From NCBI RefSeq assembly GCF_000308835.1, contig NZ_BAGN01000403.1, forward strand, positions 1 through 46,493: 46,493 nucleotides of DNA. The letters run 5' to 3'. The notes under the pieces were generated by a model, which was not told the origin of the DNA, did no database searches, and saw nothing but the letters and a program-made list of their open reading frames with translations. The stretch's first letter is position 1. Every line of letters begins with the position of its first letter. The DNA comes from Nocardia vinacea NBRC 16497 (GTDB lineage Bacteria > Actinomycetota > Actinomycetes > Mycobacteriales > Mycobacteriaceae). The position numbers and the translations under genes were made by a program. Below, piece after piece: positions 1-8,594 of the stretch.

Positions 1-134
1 CCGGACGTTTAGTTTGCCGTCGCCATGATCGGTCGGCATAACGAATCTGGAACATGTTCTCCCAGCGGATCGCCTGCTGTCGGTGGTCTTACGACTGGCA
101 ACGCGGTGTTCCCACAGCGGTGGCAAACGACACA

Positions 135-281
135 CTAGTACCGCGAACACTCCCTGACATACCCGACTGGATCGAGCCGGACCGCCAGGGCGCCGGACCC
201 TTTCGACCACTCGAAGACTCCGACAACCCGCCCATACCTGCCTCCGGAGCAGACGACATCTCCGACGCCGAAGACGGTCAT
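135..281 (-). CDS. small hypothetical ORF, doubtful
   Basis: A 48-codon frame opens at ATG 281 and ends with TAG at 135. The peptide is rich in Gly and Val, with GDVV followed by GRYGRVVGV, which could suit a small SH3-like barrel, and most third codon positions are G or C. No clear Shine-Dalgarno sequence precedes the ATG. The frame lies opposite the eCIS operon, in its upstream region, so it may be chance. No family is recognised. Confidence 0.22.
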   Translation of the reverse strand: MTVFGVGDVVCSGGRYGRVVGVFEWSKGSGALAVRLDPVGYVRECSRY

Positions 282-321
282 CGAAAGCAATTGGACGTCC
301 CGCTCTCTGCATCCGACTGCA

Positions 322-392
322 CGATGGGGCAGCTTCCCGTTCCCCATCGGCTCGCCGTGCGGGCGTACTGCGGGAGCGATCGTCGTACGACG
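322..392 (+). promoter_or_regulatory. inverted repeats upstream of eCIS operon
   Basis: Two perfect inverted repeats precede the sheath gene. CGATGGGG at 322-329 pairs with CCCCATCG at 342-349 across 12 bases, and CGTCGTACGACG at 381-392 is a 12-base palindrome. They lie 39-109 bases before the start codon, where a promoter and operator would be expected. Binding by a regulator is inference; no clear -35/-10 pair was identified. Confidence 0.35.
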
Positions 393-430
393 CTAGGTGG
401 GAACAGTTCACCTCGGAATGAGGAGGCCCA

Positions 431-1972
431 ATGCCCACCTATCTGTCGCCTGGCGTGTATGTCGAGGAGGTGGAGGCCGGGTCGCGACCGATCGAGGGTG
501 TCGGTACGGCGGTGGCGGCCTTCGTCGGGTTCGCCGAGCGTGGGCCGTTCAACGAGCCGACGTTCATCACCAATTGGAGCCAGTTCAGTCAGCAGTTCGG
601 TGATTTCATCGATGGGAGCTATCTGGCGCATGCGGTGTACGGGTTTTTCGGCAATGGCGGCGGCGCCTGCTATGTGATCCGAGTCGGCGTGGATGGCAAC
701 GGGAATAGCAAGGGGGACAAGGAAATTCCCGCCGGTACGCGTCAGGCGGTGCTGGGCGGGTATCGGGTTGCGGCGCTGGATCCGGGCAATGTGAAGCCCG
801 ATATCACCGTCGAGGTTGCCGCGGCGGGTGACGGTGCGCCGGAGGATCAGTTCACGATCATCGTCAAGCGGGGCCCGAAGTTAGAGGAAACGATCGGTCC
901 GGTCACCACCAAACGCGGTAAGGACAATGTGGTGACGGCCGTGCGGGCACAGTCGAAGCTCATCTCTATCGAGGAGCTGAGTTCCGGTGGCGCACTGGCC
1001 CGTCCGGACTTCGGCAGCGTGACCCTGGCGGTGCCGCCGGCACCGAAGCCGACTCCGGACCGCGTCTGTGCCGAGGATTATGTGGGTGATGTTGCCGATC
1101 GCACCGGCTTCTCGGGGCTGGAGGCGATCGACGAGGTGACGATGGTCGCGGTGCCCGACCTCATGAGCGCCTACGAGCGGGGCGCGATCGATCTCGAATC
1201 GGTACAGGCCGTGCAGCTCGCGATGATCGCGCACTGCGAATTGATGGGTGATCGGGTGGCGATCCTGGATCCGCCGCCTGCGCTCGGTCCGCAACAGGTC
1301 AAGGAGTGGCGGATCGAAAAGGCCGGGTACGACTCGAAATACGCGGCTCTGTACTACCCGTGGATCAAGGTATTCGACCCTGCCGCGGGCACCGGACGCT
1401 TCGTCCCGCCCAGCGGTCATATCGCCGGGATCTGGGCCCGCAACGACGAGTCTCGCGGTGTGCACAAGGCTCCGGCCAACGAGGTCGTCCGCGGTGCGCT
1501 CACTCTCGGGGTGCAACTGACCAAGCCCGAACACGATCTGCTGAATCCATTGGGCATCAACTGTATTCGCACTTTCCCGGGACGCGGGATCCGCGTATGG
1601 GGTGCACGCACGCTGTCCTCGGATCCGGCCTGGCGGTACCTGAATGTCCGGCGGCTGTTCAACTACATGGAGGAATCCATCCTGAACGGCACCCAGTGGG
1701 TGGTGTTCGAACCCAATGACGACGCGCTGTGGGCGCGGATCCGGCGCACGATCAGTGCCTTCCTGGTGAACGAATGGCGTAAGGGCGCCCTGTTCGGCCT
1801 CACCCCCGACGAGGCGTTCTACGTCAAATGCGACCGCGAAACCAATCCGGCCGAGGCCATCGATGTCGGCCAGGTCGTCTGCGAAATCGGTGTCGCCCCG
1901 GTCAAACCCGCCGAATTCGTGGTCTTCCGCCTCGCCCAGATCTCCGGCGGCACCAGCCTCGTCAACGAATGA
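431..1972 (+). CDS. eCIS contractile tail sheath protein
   Basis: This 513-residue protein is the sheath subunit of a contractile injection system: it polymerises around the inner tube and contracts to drive it outward. The N-terminus has the sheath signature SPGVYVEEVEAGSRPIEGV (residues 6-24), followed by FVGFAERGPFNEP. The last 66 residues hold the C-terminal domain, with EWRKGALFGLTPDEAFYVKC and VVCEIGVAPVKPAEFVVFRL, matching the gpFI/gp18/Afp2-4 family. Length is normal for an eCIS sheath. The strong GAGGAGG site at 420-426 fixes the ATG at 431. It is the first gene of the operon in view, and only one sheath gene is present, whereas Afp and PVC loci carry several. Confidence 0.95.
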   Translation: MPTYLSPGVYVEEVEAGSRPIEGVGTAVAAFVGFAERGPFNEPTFITNWSQFSQQFGDFIDGSYLAHAVYGFFGNGGGACYVIRVGVDGNGNSKGDKEIPAGTRQAVLGGYRVAALDPGNVKPDITVEVAAAGDGAPEDQFTIIVKRGPKLEETIGPVTTKRGKDNVVTAVRAQSKLISIEELSSGGALARPDFGSVTLAVPPAPKPTPDRVCAEDYVGDVADRTGFSGLEAIDEVTMVAVPDLMSAYERGAIDLESVQAVQLAMIAHCELMGDRVAILDPPPALGPQQVKEWRIEKAGYDSKYAALYYPWIKVFDPAAGTGRFVPPSGHIAGIWARNDESRGVHKAPANEVVRGALTLGVQLTKPEHDLLNPLGINCIRTFPGRGIRVWGARTLSSDPAWRYLNVRRLFNYMEESILNGTQWVVFEPNDDALWARIRRTISAFLVNEWRKGALFGLTPDEAFYVKCDRETNPAEAIDVGQVVCEIGVAPVKPAEFVVFRLAQISGGTSLVNE

Positions 1973-1995
1973 CCACCCAGAGAAAGTAGGACATC

Positions 1996-2439
1996 ATGGC
2001 GCTCCCAGACCTCGACACGTCGGTCGGCCACTCCTTCGGTTTGGAGATCGACGGTGTTGTGATCAAACAGATTTCGGAGGTGTCGGGTCTCAAACTCGAA
2101 CAGGACGTCATCGAACTCAAGCAGAACACCGCCGACGGCAAGTACGTCATCAAGAAGCTGCCCGGACGGTACAAGGCAGGCGAAGTCACCTTGACGCGCG
2201 GCCTCACCGGTGACAACAGCTTCGAAAAGTGGGTCAAGGATTCGCGATTCGGCAAGATGGGTGCCGCGCGCAAGGGCGGGGCCATCATCGTCTACGACTA
2301 CGAGGGTCAAGCGATGAAGCGCTACAAGCTGACCAATGCCTGGCCGAAGTCGCTGGAAATCGGTTCCTTGAAGGCGGGCGATACCAGCGTGCTCACCGAG
2401 AAATTGGTCATCACCTACGAGAATCTCGAGGTCGAGTAA
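1996..2439 (+). CDS. eCIS inner tube protein 1 (gp19/Afp1-like)
   Basis: This 147-residue protein is the main candidate for the inner tube that the sheath surrounds. It belongs to the phage tail tube gp19-like family: it starts MALPDLDTSVGHSFGLEIDG, then has a KQISEVSGL segment, GEVTLTRGLTGDNSFEKWV in the middle and a beta-rich C-terminus ending VITYENLEVE. It lies 23 bases after the sheath stop, and its own stop overlaps the next ATG (TAATG), so translation is probably coupled. A second tube paralogue lies at 5552, as in Afp and PVC clusters, where one forms the main tube and another joins the baseplate. That division of labour is inferred here. Confidence 0.93.
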   Translation: MALPDLDTSVGHSFGLEIDGVVIKQISEVSGLKLEQDVIELKQNTADGKYVIKKLPGRYKAGEVTLTRGLTGDNSFEKWVKDSRFGKMGAARKGGAIIVYDYEGQAMKRYKLTNAWPKSLEIGSLKAGDTSVLTEKLVITYENLEVE

Positions 2440-2885
2440 TGCGCCGCGTGCACAGTGGGGTCGACCGACTCGGCGCGGTAGCGGTGGATACGCGGGTCGA
2501 GTCGGCGCCCGAGCCGGTAATGCGGACGGAGTTTCCGTTCGTGCTGCCGCGCGGCTACCTCGACCCGTCGGGGACTGTGCACCGCAGCGGCACCATGCGA
2601 TTGGCCACCGCGCGTGACGAATTGGTGCCCCTGCGCGACGATCGGGTCCGGGAGAATCCGGCGTATCTTTCGGTCGTGCTGATCGCGCGGGTGATCACCC
2701 GACTGGGCACCCTCACCGATATCCACGCGGGCATCGTCGAGGATCTGTTCGCATCCGACCTGGCCTTTCTGCAGGATCTGTACCAGCGGATCAATGCCGA
2801 GGGCCACAGCAGGGCTGGGGTCACCTGCCCGGAGTGCGCACACGAATTCACCATCGACCTCGCGGGCAGCCGCGTGGGGGAATAG
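2439..2885 (+). CDS. phage tail assembly protein of eCIS type
   Basis: The 148-residue product starts at the ATG overlapping the tube stop. After a variable N-terminus it has a conserved core with FPFVLPRGYLDPSG, MRLATARDELVPL and NPAYLSVVLIARVITRLG, a pattern I know from 'phage tail assembly proteins' that follow tube genes in eCIS loci. The C-terminus carries a single CPEC pair (CxxC) followed by HEFTIDL. It may be half a zinc ribbon, though only two cysteines are visible. A chaperone or adaptor role in tube or baseplate assembly is inferred from position and family, not shown by a motif. A frame continuing upstream to 2229 is only a shadow of the tube gene. Confidence 0.8.
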   Translation: MRRVHSGVDRLGAVAVDTRVESAPEPVMRTEFPFVLPRGYLDPSGTVHRSGTMRLATARDELVPLRDDRVRENPAYLSVVLIARVITRLGTLTDIHAGIVEDLFASDLAFLQDLYQRINAEGHSRAGVTCPECAHEFTIDLAGSRVGE

Positions 2886-3040
2886 CGACGTACGGGGTCG
2901 ATTCGTTGCTCCAGGAGATCTCGTACGTCGCCTACCACTTCCATTGGCCGCTCGCCGAAATCCTCGACCTGGAGCATCCGGATCGGCGGCGCTTCGCCGA
3001 TGAGATCGACCGCATCAATACCAGAGCCCGAGGGAGGTGA
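2834..3040 (+). CDS. small DUF6760-like eCIS protein, start uncertain
   Basis: The conserved part reads YGVDSLLQEISYVAYHFHWP, then LAEILDLEHPDRRRFADEID, which fits a short protein that follows the tail assembly gene in many eCIS operons (DUF6760 by my recollection). Function is unknown. The start is odd. The conserved region begins just after the stop of the previous gene, yet the only standard in-frame start ahead of it is GTG 2834, which would add 19 unrelated residues encoded in overlap with the previous gene. An in-frame ATA at 2882 sits where homologues usually begin. Either the GTG is used, the initiation codon is non-standard, or the start was lost. Confidence 0.7.
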   Translation: MRTRIHHRPRGQPRGGIATYGVDSLLQEISYVAYHFHWPLAEILDLEHPDRRRFADEIDRINTRARGR

Positions 3041-3046
3041 TCAGCG

Positions 3047-5533
3047 ATGGGGTGGTTGGACCAGCTGTTGCCGTGGCGGCGTACCGATTCGGTGCCTGAG
3101 TCGGAACATGCTGTGCGGGTTCGTGATTGGCCTGCGATGCCGCCCGTGCAACGGGTTGTTGCGGCGCCATCGCTGATCAGTGGCCCGGCGCGGTTCGCGG
3201 ATGAGCTGGTCTCGCATCGGGATCCGTCCTTTCGGGGTCCGGTCGTGCATGCGGTCGATGCCGAGGCGCCGTCCGGGTTCGTGGCGGGCCTCGATAGCAA
3301 TCCGGTTGCCGTGCAACGTCACTCGGCCAGGTCAGGTGTCGCGACTGAGCACCGGCCGGCGGTGATGCAGCGCGAGTTCGCGGCACCGGCGGGGTCCACT
3401 GATCCGGTGGGCTCGGCGGGTCCGGCGGACTCGGCACGTCCGGTGGGTTCCGCCGGTCCGGCGGGGTCTGCAGGTCCGGTGGTCCTCGCCCGCCTCGGAC
3501 AGCCTGGCAACGAGTTCGTATCGGCCGGGCGCGTGTTCGAACCGGAGATTCGTCCGGTTCCGATCGTGCCGACCCCGGCATCGTCGACACCGGAATCAGT
3601 AGCGTCACTTTCGCAGGACTCCGCACCGGCAATCGATCTTTCAGTCGCACAATATGATTCGGATCAGTGCGGGCCATTGCCACCGAATGGGAGCGGTGAC
3701 GCGCCGGAGAGCCGAGCCGACGACCCCGCCGCGACAAAGGACACGCCGCCCGACCCCGTTCCGCCGCATCCCGATTCAACGATGCCGGTGCAGCGCTCGA
3801 TCTCGTCCCTGCGGCCACGGCGGTTCGGGCTCGGCGCTCCCCTGCCGGAGACCAACGAACCGACGCATTCGACGCCGCCTTTCGTTCAACGATCCCTTGC
3901 CGAAGGCGATTCGGGCCGCGCGTACCCCCCGTCTGCGGAGCTGCCCGGCATTCAGCGGAGCTACGTCGAGGGCACACACGACGTGATCCATCGCGCGGTC
4001 GAACGATCGGCCGACGCACGAACGGAACCGGTCCTGCCGCCGACGCCTCAGGCGATGAGCACGCCTTTGCCCCTTCAGCGTGCGGAATCGTATGACGATT
4101 ACTCCGAAGTCGGTTGGGCTCCAGATTCTTCTGGGGAATCAGTGTCGACATCTGAGCACGCGATGCCGACCCTCGAGCGGTCGGTGCCGACCTCCGGGCC
4201 GCCGATACCCACCGTCGAGCAGCCCGTGCCGACCTCCGAGTCACCAATACCCACCCCTGAGCAGCCAACGCCGATCTCTGAAGAATTGGTGCCGATCTCC
4301 GGCCGAACAGCGCCGACCATCGGAGCAATCGACACAGCGATCTCCGTCGATGGTCCGCTGCCTGCGATATCTCCCGACACCCCGCGCCCCGGAATCGCAT
4401 CCGAATCCACCCATTGGCCCGCGGCCGCCACAGGCCATGGGGCCATACCCGAATCCGCCAACCGGCCCGGGTTTCCGCGCGAACTCGGCATCGTGCCGGA
4501 CTCGGTGGCAAACCCGGCCGCACCATCAGAATCGGCTGCGGCCCAATCATTTACGGCCACAGCGCCGCCGTCCTTCGCCGCACCATCACTAGCGACGCGC
4601 ACCCTGCAACGCCGAACTGGACAGCCGGTTACGCACACCCCGTCAGGTCCGCATTCACTTCGCGCCGAAACATCGGTGCAGCGCACGGCAACCGATCCGG
4701 TCGTGCCCGAATACTGCAGCGGCTCTGCGGAGTTCGAGACGAACTCGCCGACCCCAGCGCACCTGCCTCCGATGATCCATTCCGCATCGGAGCCCCCACC
4801 CACCGAACCCTCGAGTACGGCACCGGGCGTTGTCACCCGCGTTGTTGGAACAGTCGGCCTGTTCACACCGCCCACGATCGTGCAGCGCTCAGCGGGATGG
4901 CAGCCGGCGGGATGGACGAATACCGCCCTCCGGGCACCGGCCACGGCACAGCGCCTGCCCGCGACGAACGGACCCATATCGGAACCGAGCACCGTCATGT
5001 CCCGCCCGCGCCCCGGTTCACCGGAACCGTCACGCACCGCGATCCCGGCCAGCCTTCAACGCATCATCGATATCGGCAGTTCGACCGGTTTCTCCCACGC
5101 CGCGACCACAACGGCGTCCGCGGCAGATCCCCTCAGTGCACGTACTGCCGACCACGTCCCGGATGCGCCGGTGTGGTCCCCGATGCAACTGCAGCGCGTT
5201 GCGGTCCGAGCGGCGCCACCCGCCGCAGACATCGCCGCCGCATTCGCGCAAAACGCCACTCCCGAACCACCGAAAACCACAGAACATGCCGAACCCACTG
5301 TGGCCCGCCTCCCCGACACGGCGACCACCACTGATCCGTCCGGCAACGCGTCGACCGACGCCGCGCCCATATCCGCCGACGCGACTGCCGCCCACGGAAC
5401 TCCCACCGGAACCTCCCCCACCGACATCGACGCACTCGTCGCTCGCCTGTACGACCCGATCGTCCGCAAACTCAAGGCCGAACTGCGCCTCGATCGCGAG
5501 CGCGCGGGCACGGCCCTCGACCTCACCCTCTGA
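3047..5533 (+). CDS. 828-aa disordered eCIS protein with 13 QR motifs
   Basis: This is the longest eCIS gene here and I do not recognise a described function. A good AGGGAGGTGAT site sets ATG 3047. The N-terminus MGWLDQLLPWRR and the C-terminal helix (LVARLYDPIVRKLKAELRLD and on to the end) look ordered. About 750 residues between them are rich in Pro, Ser, Thr and Ala and probably disordered. Scattered through them are 13 copies of a hydrophobic-Gln-Arg tripeptide (mostly VQR or LQR), often followed by Ser or a hydrophobic residue. Two low-complexity tracts stand out: GSAGP-type repeats (bases 3391-3485) and about nine-residue P-T-S-E repeats (4140-4325). It sits where a length ruler or scaffold could be encoded, but either role is only inference. 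Confidence 0.8.
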   Translation: MGWLDQLLPWRRTDSVPESEHAVRVRDWPAMPPVQRVVAAPSLISGPARFADELVSHRDPSFRGPVVHAVDAEAPSGFVAGLDSNPVAVQRHSARSGVATEHRPAVMQREFAAPAGSTDPVGSAGPADSARPVGSAGPAGSAGPVVLARLGQPGNEFVSAGRVFEPEIRPVPIVPTPASSTPESVASLSQDSAPAIDLSVAQYDSDQCGPLPPNGSGDAPESRADDPAATKDTPPDPVPPHPDSTMPVQRSISSLRPRRFGLGAPLPETNEPTHSTPPFVQRSLAEGDSGRAYPPSAELPGIQRSYVEGTHDVIHRAVERSADARTEPVLPPTPQAMSTPLPLQRAESYDDYSEVGWAPDSSGESVSTSEHAMPTLERSVPTSGPPIPTVEQPVPTSESPIPTPEQPTPISEELVPISGRTAPTIGAIDTAISVDGPLPAISPDTPRPGIASESTHWPAAATGHGAIPESANRPGFPRELGIVPDSVANPAAPSESAAAQSFTATAPPSFAAPSLATRTLQRRTGQPVTHTPSGPHSLRAETSVQRTATDPVVPEYCSGSAEFETNSPTPAHLPPMIHSASEPPPTEPSSTAPGVVTRVVGTVGLFTPPTIVQRSAGWQPAGWTNTALRAPATAQRLPATNGPISEPSTVMSRPRPGSPEPSRTAIPASLQRIIDIGSSTGFSHAATTTASAADPLSARTADHVPDAPVWSPMQLQRVAVRAAPPAADIAAAFAQNATPEPPKTTEHAEPTVARLPDTATTTDPSGNASTDAAPISADATAAHGTPTGTSPTDIDALVARLYDPIVRKLKAELRLDRERAGTALDLTL
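3391..3485 (+). repeat. GSAGP-type coding repeat
   Basis: Degenerate tandem units encode G-S-A-G-P or close variants within the disordered eCIS protein. The DNA alternates ggtccg, gcgg and gggctc blocks. Such a tract can expand or contract by slippage. Confidence 0.6.
4140..4325 (+). repeat. P-T-S-E coding repeat, about nine residues per unit
   Basis: Imperfect units of the form (P)(I/V)PTSExx are repeated about seven times in the disordered eCIS protein. The DNA units start gtgccgacctc, gataccc or similar. The tract lies between QR motifs 7 and 8. Confidence 0.6.
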
Positions 5534-5551
5534 TCACCCGAGGAGACCATC

Positions 5552-5989
5552 ATGCCAACCGATCTCGACCCCGCGGTCAGCGTCTGCTTCGTCGTGACGA
5601 TCGACAATATGAGCCTCGGCGCATTCAACAGTTGCGAGGGCCTCGGCTGCGAAGTGGTGATGGAGCAGCGCGAGGAGGGCGGCAATAACGGCTACGTCTG
5701 GCAGCTGCCCACTCGAATCAAGTTCTCCACCATCAAACTCAGCCGTCCGGTCACCCCGGATACGGCCAAGGTGGCCGCGTGGTTCGGCAGCGTCGCAACG
5801 GGTGTGCGGGCGAAAACCGGCCAGATTCGGGCCATGACCGCCGACGGCACCGTGGTCGCGCAGTGGGGTCTGCTCGGCGTGATTCCGGTGCGCTGGACCG
5901 GGCCCTCGCTCAACGCCGAATCACCGAAGGTTGCTGTGGAGACCATCGAGATCACCCACCACGGTTTCGTCGAGCCGGGGAAGGCCTGA
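5552..5989 (+). CDS. eCIS tube protein 2 (gp19-like)
   Basis: The 145-residue product is a second tail-tube family protein, beginning MPTDLDPAVSVCFVVTIDNM and continuing LGAFNSCEGLGCEVVMEQRE. It ends VAVETIEITHHGF, a typical gp19-family C-terminal strand. A GAGGAGA site precedes the ATG. It is clearly diverged from the tube protein at 1996 and lies next to the LysM adaptor gene. In Afp/PVC particles the corresponding paralogue makes the first tube ring above the spike, and I infer that role here. Confidence 0.9.
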   Translation: MPTDLDPAVSVCFVVTIDNMSLGAFNSCEGLGCEVVMEQREEGGNNGYVWQLPTRIKFSTIKLSRPVTPDTAKVAAWFGSVATGVRAKTGQIRAMTADGTVVAQWGLLGVIPVRWTGPSLNAESPKVAVETIEITHHGFVEPGKA

Positions 5990-5990
5990 G

Positions 5991-6740
5991 ATGCCCGCGC
6001 CGATCGCCTTCGCCGCCAGCAGTGCGGGCTCTGCCCAATCCGGTAGCGGCCGACCGAAATTGGAGCATGCGTTCCTCGAGGTGCGCGATCCGCCGGTTGA
6101 GAAGGGTTCGCTACAACCCGGCCCGCGCCGCGGGCAGATCGACTTCCAGTTCAACCCCAAGGAGCTGTCGGTTACCAAGTCCGCCAAGTGGAATCGCGAT
6201 GCGCAGAAAGGCAGTAAGAAGAGTTGCGTGCCCGAGTTCAAGGGCGCCGACCCCGCAAAGCTCACCCTCGAAATGTTCCTCGACGCGGGCCCACAGCAGG
6301 ACACCAAGGTGGTCGACACCGTCGAGCGGCTGTTCGCCTGCTGCGTGCCCACCGACGAAAGCCATGACAAGAAGAAGTCGAGCCCGCCATGGGTGATCTT
6401 CCACTGGGGCGGGCTGACCGGATTCACGGCATATGTGAGTTCGGTGGCGGTGAAGTACACCCTGTTCACCGCGGGCGGTCTGCCGATCCGCGGCACCGCG
6501 ACGGTCACGATCGAAGAGATCGCCGCCGATCAGCCCAAACAGAATCCGACCTCGGGCAGCCTGACGGCACGCACGATGCACACCGTCATCTCGGGCGACA
6601 CCCTCGCCTCGATCGCCTGGCGCGAATACGGCGATCCAACCCGCTGGCGCGCCGTCGCAACGGCCAACAATATCGATGATCCGATGCGGTTGCGGCCCGG
6701 TACGGAACTGCTCATCCCGGCCGCCGAAGAGCTGGGGTAA
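5991..6740 (+). CDS. CIS tube/LysM baseplate adaptor (Afp7-like)
   Basis: The 249-residue protein has an N-terminal domain with QIDFQFNPKELSVTKSAKW, typical of contractile-injection-system tube adaptor proteins, and a C-terminal LysM domain of roughly 48 residues (HTVISGDTLASIAWREYGDP followed by NNIDDPMRLRPGTELLIP). It is probably a clamp between hub and inner tube, as gp53/Afp7-like proteins are. LysM here need not bind peptidoglycan, since baseplate proteins use the fold structurally. It begins two bases after the tube-2 stop and ends just before the spike gene. Confidence 0.9.
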   Translation: MPAPIAFAASSAGSAQSGSGRPKLEHAFLEVRDPPVEKGSLQPGPRRGQIDFQFNPKELSVTKSAKWNRDAQKGSKKSCVPEFKGADPAKLTLEMFLDAGPQQDTKVVDTVERLFACCVPTDESHDKKKSSPPWVIFHWGGLTGFTAYVSSVAVKYTLFTAGGLPIRGTATVTIEEIAADQPKQNPTSGSLTARTMHTVISGDTLASIAWREYGDPTRWRAVATANNIDDPMRLRPGTELLIPAAEELG

Positions 6741-6742
6741 CC

Positions 6743-8575
6743 ATGCCCGCCCAGGACTTCACCAATCAGCTGCTCGTCCGCATCGCGGGCACACCACTGC
6801 CCGCCGATATCGCGGCACTGCTCACCCACGGCATGGTCGACGACAACCGCAGCGCGCCAGACCTTTTCGTACTGCGCTTCCGCGACCCGCAGAACATTGT
6901 CCTGGACAAGGCGAATATCAAAATCGGCGCGCCGGTCGAACTCGGCGTCGCGTCCAATGAGGCGAACACCCCGGTGCCGCTGCTGTCGGCCGAGGTCACC
7001 GCGATCGAGAAGGAGTTCGACGGCACCGGTACCTTCACCACCGTGCGCGGGCTCGACAAATCGCACCGGTTGCAACGCGGACGGCGGGTGACCGGCTTCG
7101 AACACATGTCGGCCGCGGATGTCGCGCGCCGGATCGCGAGCGACGCGGGTGTCGATATCGGCAAGATCGCCGCGGATGGTCCTGTGCTGGAACAGATTTC
7201 GCAGGGCAATGTCAGCGACTGGGAGCTGTTGCGCCAGCTCGCGGCCGATAGCGGCGTCGAGGTGGCGGTCACCGACGGCAAACTCGACTTCGGCAAACCC
7301 ACCACGGCGGGCACCGCGCCGCGCGCCGAGGCCAAGGCGACCGAGGATCCGCTCGTCCTGGAGCTGGGGCGAAATGTGTTGCGGCTGCGCGCCATTGTCA
7401 CCTCGGCCGACCAGGTACCCGGTGTGCAGGTCCGCGGCTGGGATGTGATGCGCAAGAAGGCCGTCGTCGCCGATGCCCCCGCGAAGACCGTGACAGCCGA
7501 GAACGGCGTGCGACCCGACGACCTCGCGAGCCTGTTCAAGGCACCGAAACTCGTTGGCGCGCAGGCACCGTACGGCACCCAGAGTGAGGTCGACGTCGCC
7601 TGTAAGGCCCTGGCCGAACAGGTCGCGAGCGGATTCGCGGAATTGGAGGCGGTGCTGCGGGGCAACCCGAAGGTGCGCGCGGGCACGGCCGTTGCACTGG
7701 CCAATGCCGGTAAACCGTTCGAGGGCAAGTACACCGTGACGGCGTCGCGGCACACTTTCGATCCGGAGACCGGATATACGACCAGCGTCATCGTCAGCGG
7801 ACGGCGTGATCGCACACTCGCCGGACTGGTCAGCGGTGCGGCACAGACTCATTCGGCTCGCGCAGGTTTCGCGGGTGTGGTGATCGGACAGGTCAGCGAT
7901 AACAACGATCCGGCGAATATGGCCAGAGTCCGCATCACCTTCCCGTGGCTGGCCGACGGCTTCGTCAGCGTATGGGCCCGGACCGTGCAGCAGGGAGCGG
8001 GCCACGAACGCGGCGCACTATTCCTGCCCGAGGTCGGCGACGAAGTACTCGTCGCGTTCGAACACGGCGACTTCAGACGGCCGTACGTCATCGGCGGCCT
8101 GTACAACGGCGTCGACACACCCCCGACCGGGGCGGGCGATCTGTTGGACCGCACCAGCGGCGCGGTGAATCGGCGCTCGATCGTCTCCCGCACCGGCCAC
8201 CGCGTCGAATTCCGGGAACAGGCGGCGGGCGCTCAGGGCGTCCATGTGGCGACCGGCGACCAGAAACTCACCCTCGACCTGGACCAGCAGCAGACCACGA
8301 TCACCGTCCACAGCGACGGAACGGTCACCATCTCGGCCCGCAACGGCGTGACGGTCGACGCGGGCACCGGGACCCTGAAGCTCACAGGCAATGACATCTC
8401 GCTCGGGGCGAAGTCCGGGATCACCCTCGACGGTGGCGCCGGACCGGTAAAAGTCTCCAGCACCGCGGGTATCGAGGTACGAGGCACAACCGTATCCGTA
8501 AACGGCAGCGCCAGTGCGGAATTGACGGCCGGAGCGACCGCGACCGTGCGTGCGGCCATGGTCCGGATCAACTGA
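6743..8575 (+). CDS. VgrG-like hub-spike protein (Afp8-like)
   Basis: This 610-residue protein joins a gp27-like hub (roughly residues 1-350, with RGLDKSHRLQRGRRVTGFEH) to a gp5-like OB fold near residues 370-450 (GVVIGQVSDNNDPANMARVR and on to FPWLADG). The last 120 residues are short repeating beta strands rich in Val, Thr and Gly that should form the triple-stranded beta spike. No extra C-terminal enzyme domain follows, so it is a structural spike and not an evolved effector VgrG. It carries the PAAR tip encoded by the next gene. Length is typical of the eCIS family. Confidence 0.94.
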   Translation: MPAQDFTNQLLVRIAGTPLPADIAALLTHGMVDDNRSAPDLFVLRFRDPQNIVLDKANIKIGAPVELGVASNEANTPVPLLSAEVTAIEKEFDGTGTFTTVRGLDKSHRLQRGRRVTGFEHMSAADVARRIASDAGVDIGKIAADGPVLEQISQGNVSDWELLRQLAADSGVEVAVTDGKLDFGKPTTAGTAPRAEAKATEDPLVLELGRNVLRLRAIVTSADQVPGVQVRGWDVMRKKAVVADAPAKTVTAENGVRPDDLASLFKAPKLVGAQAPYGTQSEVDVACKALAEQVASGFAELEAVLRGNPKVRAGTAVALANAGKPFEGKYTVTASRHTFDPETGYTTSVIVSGRRDRTLAGLVSGAAQTHSARAGFAGVVIGQVSDNNDPANMARVRITFPWLADGFVSVWARTVQQGAGHERGALFLPEVGDEVLVAFEHGDFRRPYVIGGLYNGVDTPPTGAGDLLDRTSGAVNRRSIVSRTGHRVEFREQAAGAQGVHVATGDQKLTLDLDQQQTTITVHSDGTVTISARNGVTVDAGTGTLKLTGNDISLGAKSGITLDGGAGPVKVSSTAGIEVRGTTVSVNGSASAELTAGATATVRAAMVRIN

Positions 8576-8594
8576 CGGAAAGGAAGTGGTCGAT

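Noticed and set aside
50..59. GAACATGTTC palindrome as a LexA (SOS) box
   Set aside because: The arms are separated by two bases, whereas the actinobacterial LexA box is GAAC-N4-GTTC with flanking TC and GA.
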